Positions 52,918-60,933 of a DNA stretch of 64,000 bases are shown here, piece by piece; position 1 is the stretch's first letter, and each line of letters opens with the position of its first letter. The notes below the pieces were generated by a model, which was not told the origin of the DNA, did not search any database, and saw only the letters and a list, made by a program, of their open reading frames with translations. The position numbers and the translations under genes are program-made. The DNA comes from CAZPQM01 sp964588995 (GTDB lineage Bacteria; Pseudomonadota; Alphaproteobacteria; Rickettsiales; UBA8987): the NCBI GenBank assembly GCA_964588995.1, contig CAZPQM010000008.1, positions 43,607-107,606 of the forward strand, given 5' to 3'.

Positions 52918-53599
52918 GCCGCTCTGGCTGATAACGCAACGGCCAGAGTTTTTCGCGATATGGCATATAGTAGCGTACATCCGTCTGTTCAAACAGGGAT
53001 TGAATGGCCTGATCCTGTACGTTCAGCCCCCCCGTGTAACTTCCAAAGGACGGCATAATTAACATGCGATCAGACACGCAAAAGCATGGTCCGCTGAGTT
53101 TGTGTCCGGCGCGGTTAAGGCTGAACTTCGGATGATAATGTCCGATAATCTGTGGCAGGCGTGAGTTCTCCGGCTCATGAGAAAGCAAGAGACCCTCGAG
53201 TTGCAGCTGGTGAACGCGCTCTCCCGGCAGGTCGCATGGCAGCTCCGGATCATGATTGCCAAACACCCATTGCCACGATGGCACCGCTTCGCATAGTCCA
53301 TGCAAAAGCTGCATATCCTCCTGATTCATGCGTTTAGTGGCAGCGCAATCGTGAAAACTATCGCCAAGGCTTACCACCCTCTCCGGCTGATAGCGCTCTA
53401 TCACTGCCTTCAGCCGCTGCAGCGTATCATGCGTGTCCAACTTAGGCAGCATATGCCCGCCATAGCGCGTCAGGTAGGAGCCTTTCTCAAAATGCAGATC
53501 CGAGACAATGAGCATCCGGCGCAATGGCATCCAAACAGCCTTTGCAGCGTCGAGTAGTAGCCGCTCATTGGCAAAACGGATTTCGATAGTTTGATTCAT
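52895..53599 (-). CDS. pdeM: Ligase-associated DNA damage response endonuclease PdeM
   Basis: A 234-residue calcineurin-type phosphoesterase with all metal motifs: LIVSDLHFEKGS, VVSLGDSFHD, WVFGNHDPEL, LLLSHEP and IIGHYHPK. PdeM is one of four proteins commonly encoded together with an ATP-dependent ligase, a DEXH helicase and a beta-CASP exonuclease for DNA repair. All four are within 6.5 kb here. The repeat element at 53631-53710 lies between this gene and the helicase. Confidence 0.93.
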   Translation of the reverse strand: MNQTIEIRFANERLLLDAAKAVWMPLRRMLIVSDLHFEKGSYLTRYGGHMLPKLDTHDTLQRLKAVIERYQPERVVSLGDSFHDCAATKRMNQEDMQLLHGLCEAVPSWQWVFGNHDPELPCDLPGERVHQLQLEGLLLSHEPENSRLPQIIGHYHPKFSLNRAGHKLSGPCFCVSDRMLIMPSFGSYTGGLNVQDQAIQSLFEQTDVRYYMPYREKLWPLRYQPERPKSGNPA

Positions 53600-53630
53600 A
53601 ACGCTAAATTACCGTATCTTTTTAACAGGT

Positions 53631-53710
53631 GTCATTGTGAGGGGCGTAGGAGGCGGAATCTTATCAACATACTCCAGCCTAAGATCGACGCGCCTTCGGC
53701 TCGGGATGAC
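53631..53710. repeat. 80-base repeat with GTCAT/ATGAC ends overlapping the helicase 3' end
   Basis: GTCATTGTGAGG opens at 53631 and CTCGGGATGAC closes at 53710. Inside are GGAGGCGGAATC and CGCGCCTTCGGCTC blocks. The right part encodes the last ~11 codons and the stop of the helicase on the minus strand. Same end sequences as the elements at 19938 and 57255. Confidence 0.7.
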
Positions 53711-56126
53711 GATCTATCTCCACCCGCTCCCGGATATCTTCCATCATTGTTTCGGCCAAATCCTGCGCGGAGGCTTCAGCGAGCAGGGCTTCCAGTCCAG
53801 AGCCTTTGACCTGCTCCTGCCGCACATCGAGCACGATGGGGATCGCGAGCGGCGACGCGCGGTCAAGGTCTACAAACGCTATGCTCTGCTCAAATTTCGC
53901 AAGCGTATCTGACAATCTGCGAACATCCAGCAATTCCCGTTCCGCCTCCTGCCGTGTCGCGGCCAGCAATACGTGATCGGGCTCATATTTCATCAGCACA
54001 TCGTAAATCAAATCAGTCGAAAATGTCATCTGCTTCATCGTTTTGCGCTGCCCGTGATATTGCTGCTCGGCCAGCCCGGCCACCGTCGCAACCTGCCGGA
54101 AAGAACGCTTGAGCATCGGCGACTCTGCAATCCATTCCTCCAGCTCCCCACCGAGAATATCCGCGGTCAGCATCGCACGCATGTGCGCTTCCGTGACTGG
54201 CTCAATACTGCTGATCGACAGCCCGTAATCCGATACGGTGAAGCTGAGCGGCTTGAGGCCTGCGCGCTCCATCCGCCGTGTCAGCAACATGCCGAGCGTG
54301 TTATTCACCTTTCGCCCTTCAAACGTGTAGAGCAGCGTATATCGCTGATGGTATTTCGGAAAATGCTCGATAAGGAGGGTCGAGTTGTCGGGCAGAACGG
54401 AGTAATGCGCCTGCAATTCCAGCCAGTCCTGCACGCCTTGCGGTAGATGCGACCACTCCTTCCCCGCAAGCAAACTCCGCACCCCATCCGCGAGGAAGGT
54501 GGAAAGCGGCATCTGCCCGCCCACATAAGAAGGGATTTTCGGCTCATTCTTTGCTGCCGGTCGTGCCTCTAGCGTCATCTCAGTTACGCCCACATATTCC
54601 AGCACTTCTCCACCAAATAAAAACGTATCACCCGGGGTCAGCTGCTGTGCGAAATACTCCTCCACCGTACCACTGATACTGCCGCGCTTACCCTTACCAA
54701 GCTTCTTCACCTTGAGCCGCGCCGCTTCTACAATGGTTCCGATATTCTGCCGGTGGCGCTGCGCCATCAAGCGCGAAGCGATGCGATACAGCCCCTCCTC
54801 TTCTTCAAGGCGCTTATAACGCTCGTACGCTCGTAGCGAATAGCCACCATCAATCGCAAACTGAAACAACTGATCGAACACCTCGCGACGAAGATGCTGA
54901 TAAGGGTAGCTGCGGGTAATTTCGCTGTAAAGCTCATCAGGGTGTACAGGCTCGCTACAGGCGCAGTTGATGATATACTGCACGATCACGTCAAGGGAGC
55001 CTTTTTCTTCCGGCGGTCCATCGAGCTTTCCGGCGGCAATCGCCTCCATCGCCGCCTCACACTCGAGTGCTTCAAAGCGGTTTCCCGGTACTAGCAGTGC
55101 CCGGCTCGGCTCATCCAACCGGTGGTTTGCGCGGCCAATACGTTGCAGCAGACGACTAACCCCTTTCGGCGCTCCTACCTGAATCACAAGCTCAACATCG
55201 CCCCAGTCTATTCCCAGTTCCAGCGCAGAAGTCGCTACGACTGCACGAATCTCCCCGCGCGCCATCATGCTTTCGGTCTTGCGCCGCTGCTCCTTGCTCA
55301 AGCTTCCATGATACACGGCGATCGGTAATGCCTCCCGATTTACCTCCCATAATTGCTGAAAAATCAGTTCGGACTGCGCCCGGGTATTTACAAAAATAAG
55401 CGAATGGCGTACCTTCTTGATCTGCTTATATATATCCTCGATCGCATAGGTTGCCATATGCCCGCCATAAGGCATCCGCGCTGTAGGGTTTAGTAACCTA
55501 ATCTCTGGTTTAACCTCCGTTTTCCCCTCAATAAGCGTTACATTAGGCCCTAGCCAGCGTTTGAAACGGTTTGGCTCTGCAACCGTTGCTGAAAGGCCGA
55601 TAACGCGGTGCTGAGGCGCAATTGTTTGCAACCGACTGATCGCAAGCGCTGTAAAGTCACCGCGCTTGCTGCTCGCAAAACTATGCACCTCGTCAATGAT
55701 AATCGTCCGCAGTGTTTTAAATAGCGAGCGGCAATCCGCGTAAGAAAGCATTAACATCAGAGATTCGGGCGTGGTAAGTAATATATTCGGCGGATGTTTT
55801 CGCTGGCGCTGACGCTTTGCAGAAGGCGTGTCTCCCGTGCGCGATTCCACCGTAACCTCGAGCTGCATCTCCGATATCGGGCGGAGTAAGTTCCGCTCAA
55901 TATCGTGCGTAAGCGCCTTTAGGGGCGATATGTAGAGTGTGTGCAAGCCTTTTGGTTGCGTTTCATGTATGTCTGCTAGGCTAGGCAAAAAGCCCGAAAG
56001 TGTTTTTCCGCCTCCGGTAGGTGCGATCAAAAGCGCCGAACCACGATGATCCAGCATCTGTTGCTGATAGGGATGAAGTGTCCAACCTTTGCTCGAAAGC
56101 CATTCTATTAAGTAGGGTGGAGTCAT
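53679..56126 (-). CDS. Ligase-associated DNA damage response DEXH-box helicase (Lhr-like)
   Basis: An 815-residue superfamily 2 helicase. Motifs: Walker A LLIAPTGGGKTLSGFLP, Ia LYISPLKALTHD, Ib LLTTPESLMLML, II IIDEVHSF, III GLSATVAE, V VATSALELGIDWGD and VI LLQRIGRANHR. The C-terminal half holds the Lhr core (WH, beta-barrel). It unwinds damaged or RNA-containing duplexes with its cluster partners. The terminal residues IDRHPEPKARRS come from the repeat at 53631-53710 and are not expected in the family. Confidence 0.95.
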   Translation of the reverse strand: MTPPYLIEWLSSKGWTLHPYQQQMLDHRGSALLIAPTGGGKTLSGFLPSLADIHETQPKGLHTLYISPLKALTHDIERNLLRPISEMQLEVTVESRTGDTPSAKRQRQRKHPPNILLTTPESLMLMLSYADCRSLFKTLRTIIIDEVHSFASSKRGDFTALAISRLQTIAPQHRVIGLSATVAEPNRFKRWLGPNVTLIEGKTEVKPEIRLLNPTARMPYGGHMATYAIEDIYKQIKKVRHSLIFVNTRAQSELIFQQLWEVNREALPIAVYHGSLSKEQRRKTESMMARGEIRAVVATSALELGIDWGDVELVIQVGAPKGVSRLLQRIGRANHRLDEPSRALLVPGNRFEALECEAAMEAIAAGKLDGPPEEKGSLDVIVQYIINCACSEPVHPDELYSEITRSYPYQHLRREVFDQLFQFAIDGGYSLRAYERYKRLEEEEGLYRIASRLMAQRHRQNIGTIVEAARLKVKKLGKGKRGSISGTVEEYFAQQLTPGDTFLFGGEVLEYVGVTEMTLEARPAAKNEPKIPSYVGGQMPLSTFLADGVRSLLAGKEWSHLPQGVQDWLELQAHYSVLPDNSTLLIEHFPKYHQRYTLLYTFEGRKVNNTLGMLLTRRMERAGLKPLSFTVSDYGLSISSIEPVTEAHMRAMLTADILGGELEEWIAESPMLKRSFRQVATVAGLAEQQYHGQRKTMKQMTFSTDLIYDVLMKYEPDHVLLAATRQEAERELLDVRRLSDTLAKFEQSIAFVDLDRASPLAIPIVLDVRQEQVKGSGLEALLAEASAQDLAETMMEDIRERVEIDRHPEPKARRS

Positions 56127-56211
56127 AACGCCTTGGTGATTAATCTATGTGATCAGATCCTGATTGCGGTTAATGATTCACTTTTTATCCTATTCTGCCG
56201 AAGATACCATT

Positions 56212-57219
56212 ATGTCACACCCTAGAAACTGGATGGAGGTACGCGAAGAAGGCTTGTACTGCGTCGCCGCGGATGCCTATATTGATCCTGTTAAGCCTGT
56301 AGAGCGGGCAATCGTCACACACGGCCACGCAGACCATGCACGTAGCGGCCACGGGACAGTCTACGCTACGCCCGATACGCTTGATATCATGCGCATCCGC
56401 TACGGAGAAAATTGTGCGGAAACCTTCCACCCGCTCGAATATGGCGAAGTGCTCACACTGGACAAAACGTCGCTAACACTTCACCCGGCCGGGCACATAC
56501 TCGGCAGCGCGCAGGTACTCTTAGAGCATGATGGTGGTCGCATTATCATTACCGGCGATTATAAGCGGCGGCATGACCCTACCTGCGAGCCTTTTTACCC
56601 TGTGAAGTGCGATGTATTAGTAACGGAGGCGACGTTTGGCCTGCCAGTATTTACGCACCCGCCTATTGAGGACGAAATCGAAAAATTGCTGCAGTCGATG
56701 AAGTTATTCCCTAATAAAACCCATCTTGTAGGAGTATATGCGCTCGGCAAATGCCAGCGTTTGATGATTGCACTGCGAGAAGCTGGCTACTCCAGAACCA
56801 TCTATCTTCATGGTGCGCTCGTTAAACTTTGCGAGCTTTATGAGTCGAAACAAATAGACTTAGGTCGGTGGGAAGCGGTTGGCACCCGCAATAAAAAGGA
56901 GCTTCAAGGAGAGTTAATCCTTGGCCCGCCTTCTGCAATAACGGATAAGTGGTCGCGCGGGTTTGGTGACTGCGTCAAAGCGGTAGCCTCGGGCTGGATG
57001 CAGATTCGTGCACGCGCCCGGCAACGCCGCGTGGAGTTGCCGCTGATTATTTCCGACCATGCGGACTGGCCGGAACTCACCCAAACGCTGGACGATGTCG
57101 GCGCGCCCGAAATTTGGGTAACGCATGGCCGCGAGGAAGCACTAGTACATTACGCTGAAACACGCGGCTATAAGGCGCAGGCACTTTCACTACTCGGTTA
57201 TGAGGAAGATCATGATTAG
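56212..57219 (+). CDS. Ligase-associated DNA damage response exonuclease (metallo-beta-lactamase/beta-CASP)
   Basis: The 335-residue nuclease begins with the substrate-facing segment and the metal motif VTHGHADHARSGH (H-x-H-x-D-H). LHPAGHILGSAQVLLEHD, ITGDYKRRHDP, TEATFGLPVF and the beta-CASP SDHADWPE follow. It is an SNM1-like 5' or end-processing nuclease. An in-frame TTG at 56164 would add 16 residues; the ATG at 56212 starts at the conserved N-terminus. It is divergent from the helicase gene. In most genomes the ligase follows at once; here 238 bases of repeats intervene. Confidence 0.93.
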   Translation: MSHPRNWMEVREEGLYCVAADAYIDPVKPVERAIVTHGHADHARSGHGTVYATPDTLDIMRIRYGENCAETFHPLEYGEVLTLDKTSLTLHPAGHILGSAQVLLEHDGGRIIITGDYKRRHDPTCEPFYPVKCDVLVTEATFGLPVFTHPPIEDEIEKLLQSMKLFPNKTHLVGVYALGKCQRLMIALREAGYSRTIYLHGALVKLCELYESKQIDLGRWEAVGTRNKKELQGELILGPPSAITDKWSRGFGDCVKAVASGWMQIRARARQRRVELPLIISDHADWPELTQTLDDVGAPEIWVTHGREEALVHYAETRGYKAQALSLLGYEEDHD

Positions 57220-57254
57220 GTTATATCATAGCTTCAGGACTTTGTATAATATCC

Positions 57255-57447
57255 GTCATTCCGACACGCAACGTGACAGTAGTCACGTTGACGACGGAAT
57301 CCAGGAAGAAACGGATAGTAATCCGTTTCTGACAACATCGTGTTACTCTACTGAAGCTTGCTCGTCTTCCCAGCGAACGCCAGCCTATCATGCAGCTTAC
57401 TGCAACCGTGCAGGTGGCCTAAGATCCCGGATCAAGTCCGGGATGAC
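57255..57447. repeat. Composite hairpin repeat upstream of the ligase gene
   Basis: GTCATTCCG opens at 57255 and GGGATGAC closes at 57447. Three hairpins are visible: CAACGTGAC/GTCACGTTG (57269-57290), GAAACGGAT/ATCCGTTTC (57308-57329), both with the loop AGTA, and ATCCCGGA/TCCGGGAT (57424-57444). It fills nearly all the 238-base gap between exonuclease and ligase. Confidence 0.85.
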
Positions 57448-57457
57448 GAGCTTGTAA

Positions 57458-59338
57458 ATGCAAGCGTTTGCCGAACTATTAGATCGTCTCTATTTCACGT
57501 CGAGTAACCTCGCAAAGTCGGCGATGATAAGGGACTATTTAGCCAACACACCTGACCCTGATCGTGGTTGGGCGATTACAGCAATCGCTGGCGAGCTTTC
57601 GTTTGATCTGTTTAAACGCAGGCTTATCCGCGATTTAATTAAAGAGCGGGTCGACCCCGTCTTGTTCGACTATGCTTATGATTACGTGGGAGAAATGTCT
57701 GAAACCGTAGCGTTGTTATGGCCTGCTTCAAATAGCTCCCGGCTTAACAGGCTACCTACACTTTCCGACGTAATCGAGCGCTTTGAAAAAAGCAGCAAAC
57801 AAGAAGTACGCGACTATCTTATTCAGTTACTCGATCATATGACACCACCGGAGCGCTGGGCGCTCGTAAAGCTTGGTACGAGGGGTCTTCGTATTGGTGT
57901 TTCAGCGCGGTTTATGAAAAAAATCCTCGCTGAATACGGCAATAAAGATGTGAGCGAAATTGAAGCGCTCTGGCATGGGGTCGAACCGCCTTATACGGAG
58001 CTGCTGGAATGGCTCGATGGCAAGGCGGGTAAGCCCGAACTGTCTGAACGCGTGCTGTTTCACCCGGTGATGCTATCGCACCCGCTTGAAGAAAACGACC
58101 TTAATGACATCACGCCATCTGACTTTGTCGCCGAATGGAAGTATGACGGCATTCGCGTGCAGCTGGTGAGCAAGCCACAAGGGGCCGCACTCTTTTCCCG
58201 TACCGGCGATGATATCAGCCATGCCTTCCCTGACCTCATGGAGGCGGTGAGCTTTCACGGTGTGCTGGACGGGGAGCTGCTCGTACTGGATCAAGCGGGT
58301 CATGTCGCGCCGTTCAACCACCTGCAGCAGCGGCTGAACCGTAAACGGCCGGGGAAGAAACTGATGCAACAACATCCCGCCGCACTGATGCTCTATGATG
58401 CACTTGAGCTGGACGGGGAGGCCATCCAAACCCTTGGCTTTATGCAGCGACGCGAAAAATTAGAAGCATGGTTTGAGGCATTGCGCCCTCACCCCGCCCC
58501 TTCTGCTAAGACAGAAGAGAGCATCTTACCCCGCTTTTTCCTCTCCGAACTCCTTACTTTCAGCCATACGGAGGAATTACATACTCTTCGCGAGCAAGCG
58601 GATCGCTCCGAAGGCAATCACATTGAAGGGCTGATGCTCAAGCGGAAGGATAGTGCGTATATCCCCGGTCGCCCAAAGGGGAAATGGTATAAATGGAAAC
58701 GCGATCCGCTGCTGATCGATGCGGTGATGATGTACGCGCAGCGCGGGCATGGTAAACGGTCTTCGTTTTATTCGGATTATACGTTCGGGCTTTGGTCTGC
58801 CCCCCCCTTAATCCCCCCCGTAAACGGGGGGGAGACAGGTGAGATGCCCCTAAACGGGGGGGAGGCAGGTGAGATGCCCGTAAACGAGGGGGAGGTTATA
58901 GAGACGTCAGATAATGGAGGGGGGACAACATCTAACTCCTCACCCCGCAAGGAGGTGACCTTGAACTCCTCCCCCCGCCTGCGGGGGGAGGTTGGGAGGG
59001 GGGCCAGCGCCACCCCAGAAATGCCCGAATTACTCCCCATCGGCAAAGCCTATTCCGGCTTTACCGATGAGGAGCTGAAAAAGCTCGATAAATGGGTGCG
59101 TAATCATACCATCAATCGTTACGGACCGGTACGCGAGGTGGAAAAAGCGCTGGTACTGGAAGTAGCGTTCGATTCCGTTCATAAATCGACGCGCCATAAA
59201 TCTGGCCTTGCACTCCGGTTTCCGCGTATTCACCGCATCCGCTGGGATAAACCCGCTAACGAAGCCGATCTTTTAGAAGATTTGAAAAAGCGTATTTCCT
59301 ACTACCCCCTTGAAAAGCCAGAAGAAAAACCTACATAG
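57458..59338 (+). CDS. ATP-dependent DNA ligase with repeat-encoded insert
   Basis: A 626-residue ligase; related cluster ligases are about 530-550. It opens with MQAFAELLDRLYFTSSNLAK (DNA-binding domain). Nucleotidyltransferase motif I follows: VAEWKYDGIRVQL, Lys228 forming the AMP adduct. Then VLDGELLV (III), HIEGLMLKRKDSAY (IV), KWYKWKRDP (V), and the OB fold SDYTFGLW...LLPIGKAYSGFTDEE. Residues of about 449-522 are a low-complexity insert (PVNGGETGEM-type repeats, then NSSPRLRGEVGRG) encoded by GC-rich repeats inside the OB fold. It seals nicks in the PdeM/helicase/exonuclease pathway. Confidence 0.94.
   Translation: MQAFAELLDRLYFTSSNLAKSAMIRDYLANTPDPDRGWAITAIAGELSFDLFKRRLIRDLIKERVDPVLFDYAYDYVGEMSETVALLWPASNSSRLNRLPTLSDVIERFEKSSKQEVRDYLIQLLDHMTPPERWALVKLGTRGLRIGVSARFMKKILAEYGNKDVSEIEALWHGVEPPYTELLEWLDGKAGKPELSERVLFHPVMLSHPLEENDLNDITPSDFVAEWKYDGIRVQLVSKPQGAALFSRTGDDISHAFPDLMEAVSFHGVLDGELLVLDQAGHVAPFNHLQQRLNRKRPGKKLMQQHPAALMLYDALELDGEAIQTLGFMQRREKLEAWFEALRPHPAPSAKTEESILPRFFLSELLTFSHTEELHTLREQADRSEGNHIEGLMLKRKDSAYIPGRPKGKWYKWKRDPLLIDAVMMYAQRGHGKRSSFYSDYTFGLWSAPPLIPPVNGGETGEMPLNGGEAGEMPVNEGEVIETSDNGGGTTSNSSPRKEVTLNSSPRLRGEVGRGASATPEMPELLPIGKAYSGFTDEELKKLDKWVRNHTINRYGPVREVEKALVLEVAFDSVHKSTRHKSGLALRFPRIHRIRWDKPANEADLLEDLKKRISYYPLEKPEEKPT
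58802..59023 (+). repeat. GC-rich tandem repeat plus palindrome in the ligase coding sequence
   Basis: Three near-identical 30-base units (58817-58846, 58847-58876, 58877-58906) and a degenerate fourth share the TAAACGGGGGGGAG core and, in two units, GGTGAGATG. A palindrome CTCCCCCCGCCTGCGGGGGGAG follows at about 58967-58988 in two arms. The whole block keeps the ligase frame open. Confidence 0.88.
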
Positions 59339-59377
59339 TCTCTTACTTCAATATTTAACTATATCAGGAGGTTTATT

Positions 59378-59596
59378 ATGATGAAGATCATGAAATCTAC
59401 TTCTTCGATATCTCTGCAACAGTTTGTTGCCTATTGCACAGCGTTCGTAACCTTCCTGTTCGCATTTTCAGTGATTCTATTTGGCGAACAGTTAAACCGC
59501 GAGTTTTCCTTATCCCGAACCGATTCCTCTCAGCAAGCGATGATGATGTATGAGATGAATGCTCCGGATTATGATCAGCTTTATTTCACTTATTAG
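59378..59596 (+). CDS. Small single-helix membrane protein, hypothetical
   Basis: The protein has 72 residues. After MMKIMKSTSSISLQQF comes one hydrophobic helix (VAYCTAFVTFLFAFSVILFG), then a polar tail with Met/Asp/Tyr (MMMYEMNAPDYDQLYFTY). The AGGAGG site is ideal, so expression is likely. Type II orientation or a signal anchor is expected. No family recognised. It precedes the Hsp20 gene. Confidence 0.6.
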   Translation: MMKIMKSTSSISLQQFVAYCTAFVTFLFAFSVILFGEQLNREFSLSRTDSSQQAMMMYEMNAPDYDQLYFTY

Positions 59597-59721
59597 CTGC
59601 ATTTTACACCGTAGAGGTATTGAAATGCAAAAGATCGTACCTAGCTAATATATAGTGGAGCGCTTATAAAAGGTTTCACAATCCATTGTTTAACTTGGTT
59701 ATATTGCTTTAAAAGGAGGAT

Positions 59722-60216
59722 ATGACTATGCAAACGTTAACCACTTTAACCCCTTTATTGCGGCAATCGGTAGGTTTTGACCGGTTTAACGACCTGTTTG
59801 AGGCAGCCTTTGAGAATGCAACCAGCGAGGGCAGCACCTACCCGCCTTATAACATCGAAAAGCGCGGAGAAAACAGCTACCGCATAACGATGGCGGTTGC
59901 CGGCTTTAAACGGGAAGAGCTGGATATCGTTGTGCAGAACGATGAGCTCACAATCTCCGGTGCGACCCGCGAAAGCGAGGAAGACAGCGATGTCGAATAT
60001 CTGCATAAAGGCATTGCGACCCGTGCGTTCAGCCGCAAATTTTCGCTCTCCGACTATATGGAGGTGAAAGGTGCCGAGCTGGTCGACGGGCTGTTGCTGG
60101 TAGACCTCGAACGCGAAGTGCCGGAGGCGAGCAAACCGCGTGCGATTGAAATCAAGTCGCCCGGCTTGTTGGAAAATCTCTCTAAAAGCACGAAAAAAGC
60201 GAAGAAAGAAAACTAG
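59722..60216 (+). CDS. Small heat-shock protein (Hsp20/alpha-crystallin)
   Basis: This 164-residue ATP-independent holdase has the N-terminal IbpA-like PLLRQSVGFDRFNDLFEAAF and the core PPYNIEKRGENSYRITMAVA. Then AGFKREELDIVVQNDELTI and the ISGATRESEED region with YLHKGIATRAFSRKFSL follow, typical of IbpA/HspA class A proteins. The C-terminal I-x-I motif (AIEIK) is present. AAAAGGAGG site before the start and a terminator after the gene. Confidence 0.95.
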   Translation: MTMQTLTTLTPLLRQSVGFDRFNDLFEAAFENATSEGSTYPPYNIEKRGENSYRITMAVAGFKREELDIVVQNDELTISGATRESEEDSDVEYLHKGIATRAFSRKFSLSDYMEVKGAELVDGLLLVDLEREVPEASKPRAIEIKSPGLLENLSKSTKKAKKEN

Positions 60217-60237
60217 TCTTCGTTGATTTTATAAGAC

Positions 60238-60265
60238 AGCCGGGGCAGATCTGCTCCGGCTTTTT
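60238..60265 (+). terminator. Rho-independent terminator of the Hsp20 gene
   Basis: AGCCGGgGCA and TGCtCCGGCT arms with the loop GATC, followed by TTTTT (60261-60265). It abuts the end of the convergent exported-protein gene. Confidence 0.88.
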
Positions 60266-60761
60266 ATCTAAATTGCATGGTGCTGAAATAGTCTTCTGTA
60301 TCTTCCAGCAGATCCGATCCCATCAGAGGGTAGAGATATTCTGCCGGGTCGCATTGTTCATTCACGTAGCTCGCCATGGTATTTTTATAACGCGCTAGTC
60401 CCTTGTTCTTTTTAGCGAATATAATATAGCGTCCCCCGCTGGAAAATTTTCGCGGGCTGACGATCAGCTCGAAAGCGTTCTTTTCCCCTTTAAATACCTT
60501 ATCCGGTATAAATTTATACAGGCGCCACTTCCACAGCGGCGTTTCATTGCGCGCTTCGGCATAGGTATCTACCCCGCCCTTCGGCAAACCGGCACGGTTA
60601 TAGCCGACGAATTCCTGACTCTCGACCGTACCCGTCATTATAAGATCTACCTGACGCACTTGATTCGGCAAAGGCAGCGATTTACAGCGCGCCAAAGCAT
60701 GCTGGGGTAATAAGAACAGCCCCACAAGAAAGACGATCAAAACGGATTTCATTTTCTTCAT
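60264..60761 (-). CDS. Exported hypothetical protein
   Basis: A 165-residue protein with a signal peptide (MKKMKSVLIVFLVGLFLLPQ, cleaved after HALA). The mature part has CKSLPLPNQ, a beta-rich VDLIMTGTVESQEFVG segment and VFKGEKNAFELIVSP with GGRYIIFAKKN. The pattern is like small OB-fold/netrin-like (NTR/TIMP-type) secreted proteins. Two Cys (near N-terminus and in YVNEQCDP) could form a disulfide. The start at 60761 is chosen because it begins the signal peptide; the frame is open to 60869. Confidence 0.65.
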   Translation of the reverse strand: MKKMKSVLIVFLVGLFLLPQHALARCKSLPLPNQVRQVDLIMTGTVESQEFVGYNRAGLPKGGVDTYAEARNETPLWKWRLYKFIPDKVFKGEKNAFELIVSPRKFSSGGRYIIFAKKNKGLARYKNTMASYVNEQCDPAEYLYPLMGSDLLEDTEDYFSTMQFR

Positions 60762-60933
60762 ATACACAGTATGCCTTACTATCACGGCGATTACTATCTC
60801 TGCTCGAATATTGCTGCGCTGCACCTCAGAAAATGTACCAAAACCGGTCATATGCGCGAAATTATGCATAACTTGTCCTTGCGGGTGCGGCGAGAGCGGC
60901 TATAGTGCCAGAGTCAAGCTAAATGAGGATATT

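Noticed and set aside
58777..59046. Minus-strand open frame rich in Ser and Pro across the ligase insert
   Set aside because: It is an antisense by-product of the GC-rich repeats, with no start context or homology.
59700..59721. ROSE/fourU-like RNA thermometer before the Hsp20 start
   Set aside because: TTGCTTTAAAAGGAGG can form only a four-base stem; there is no extended hairpin series, so the evidence is too thin.
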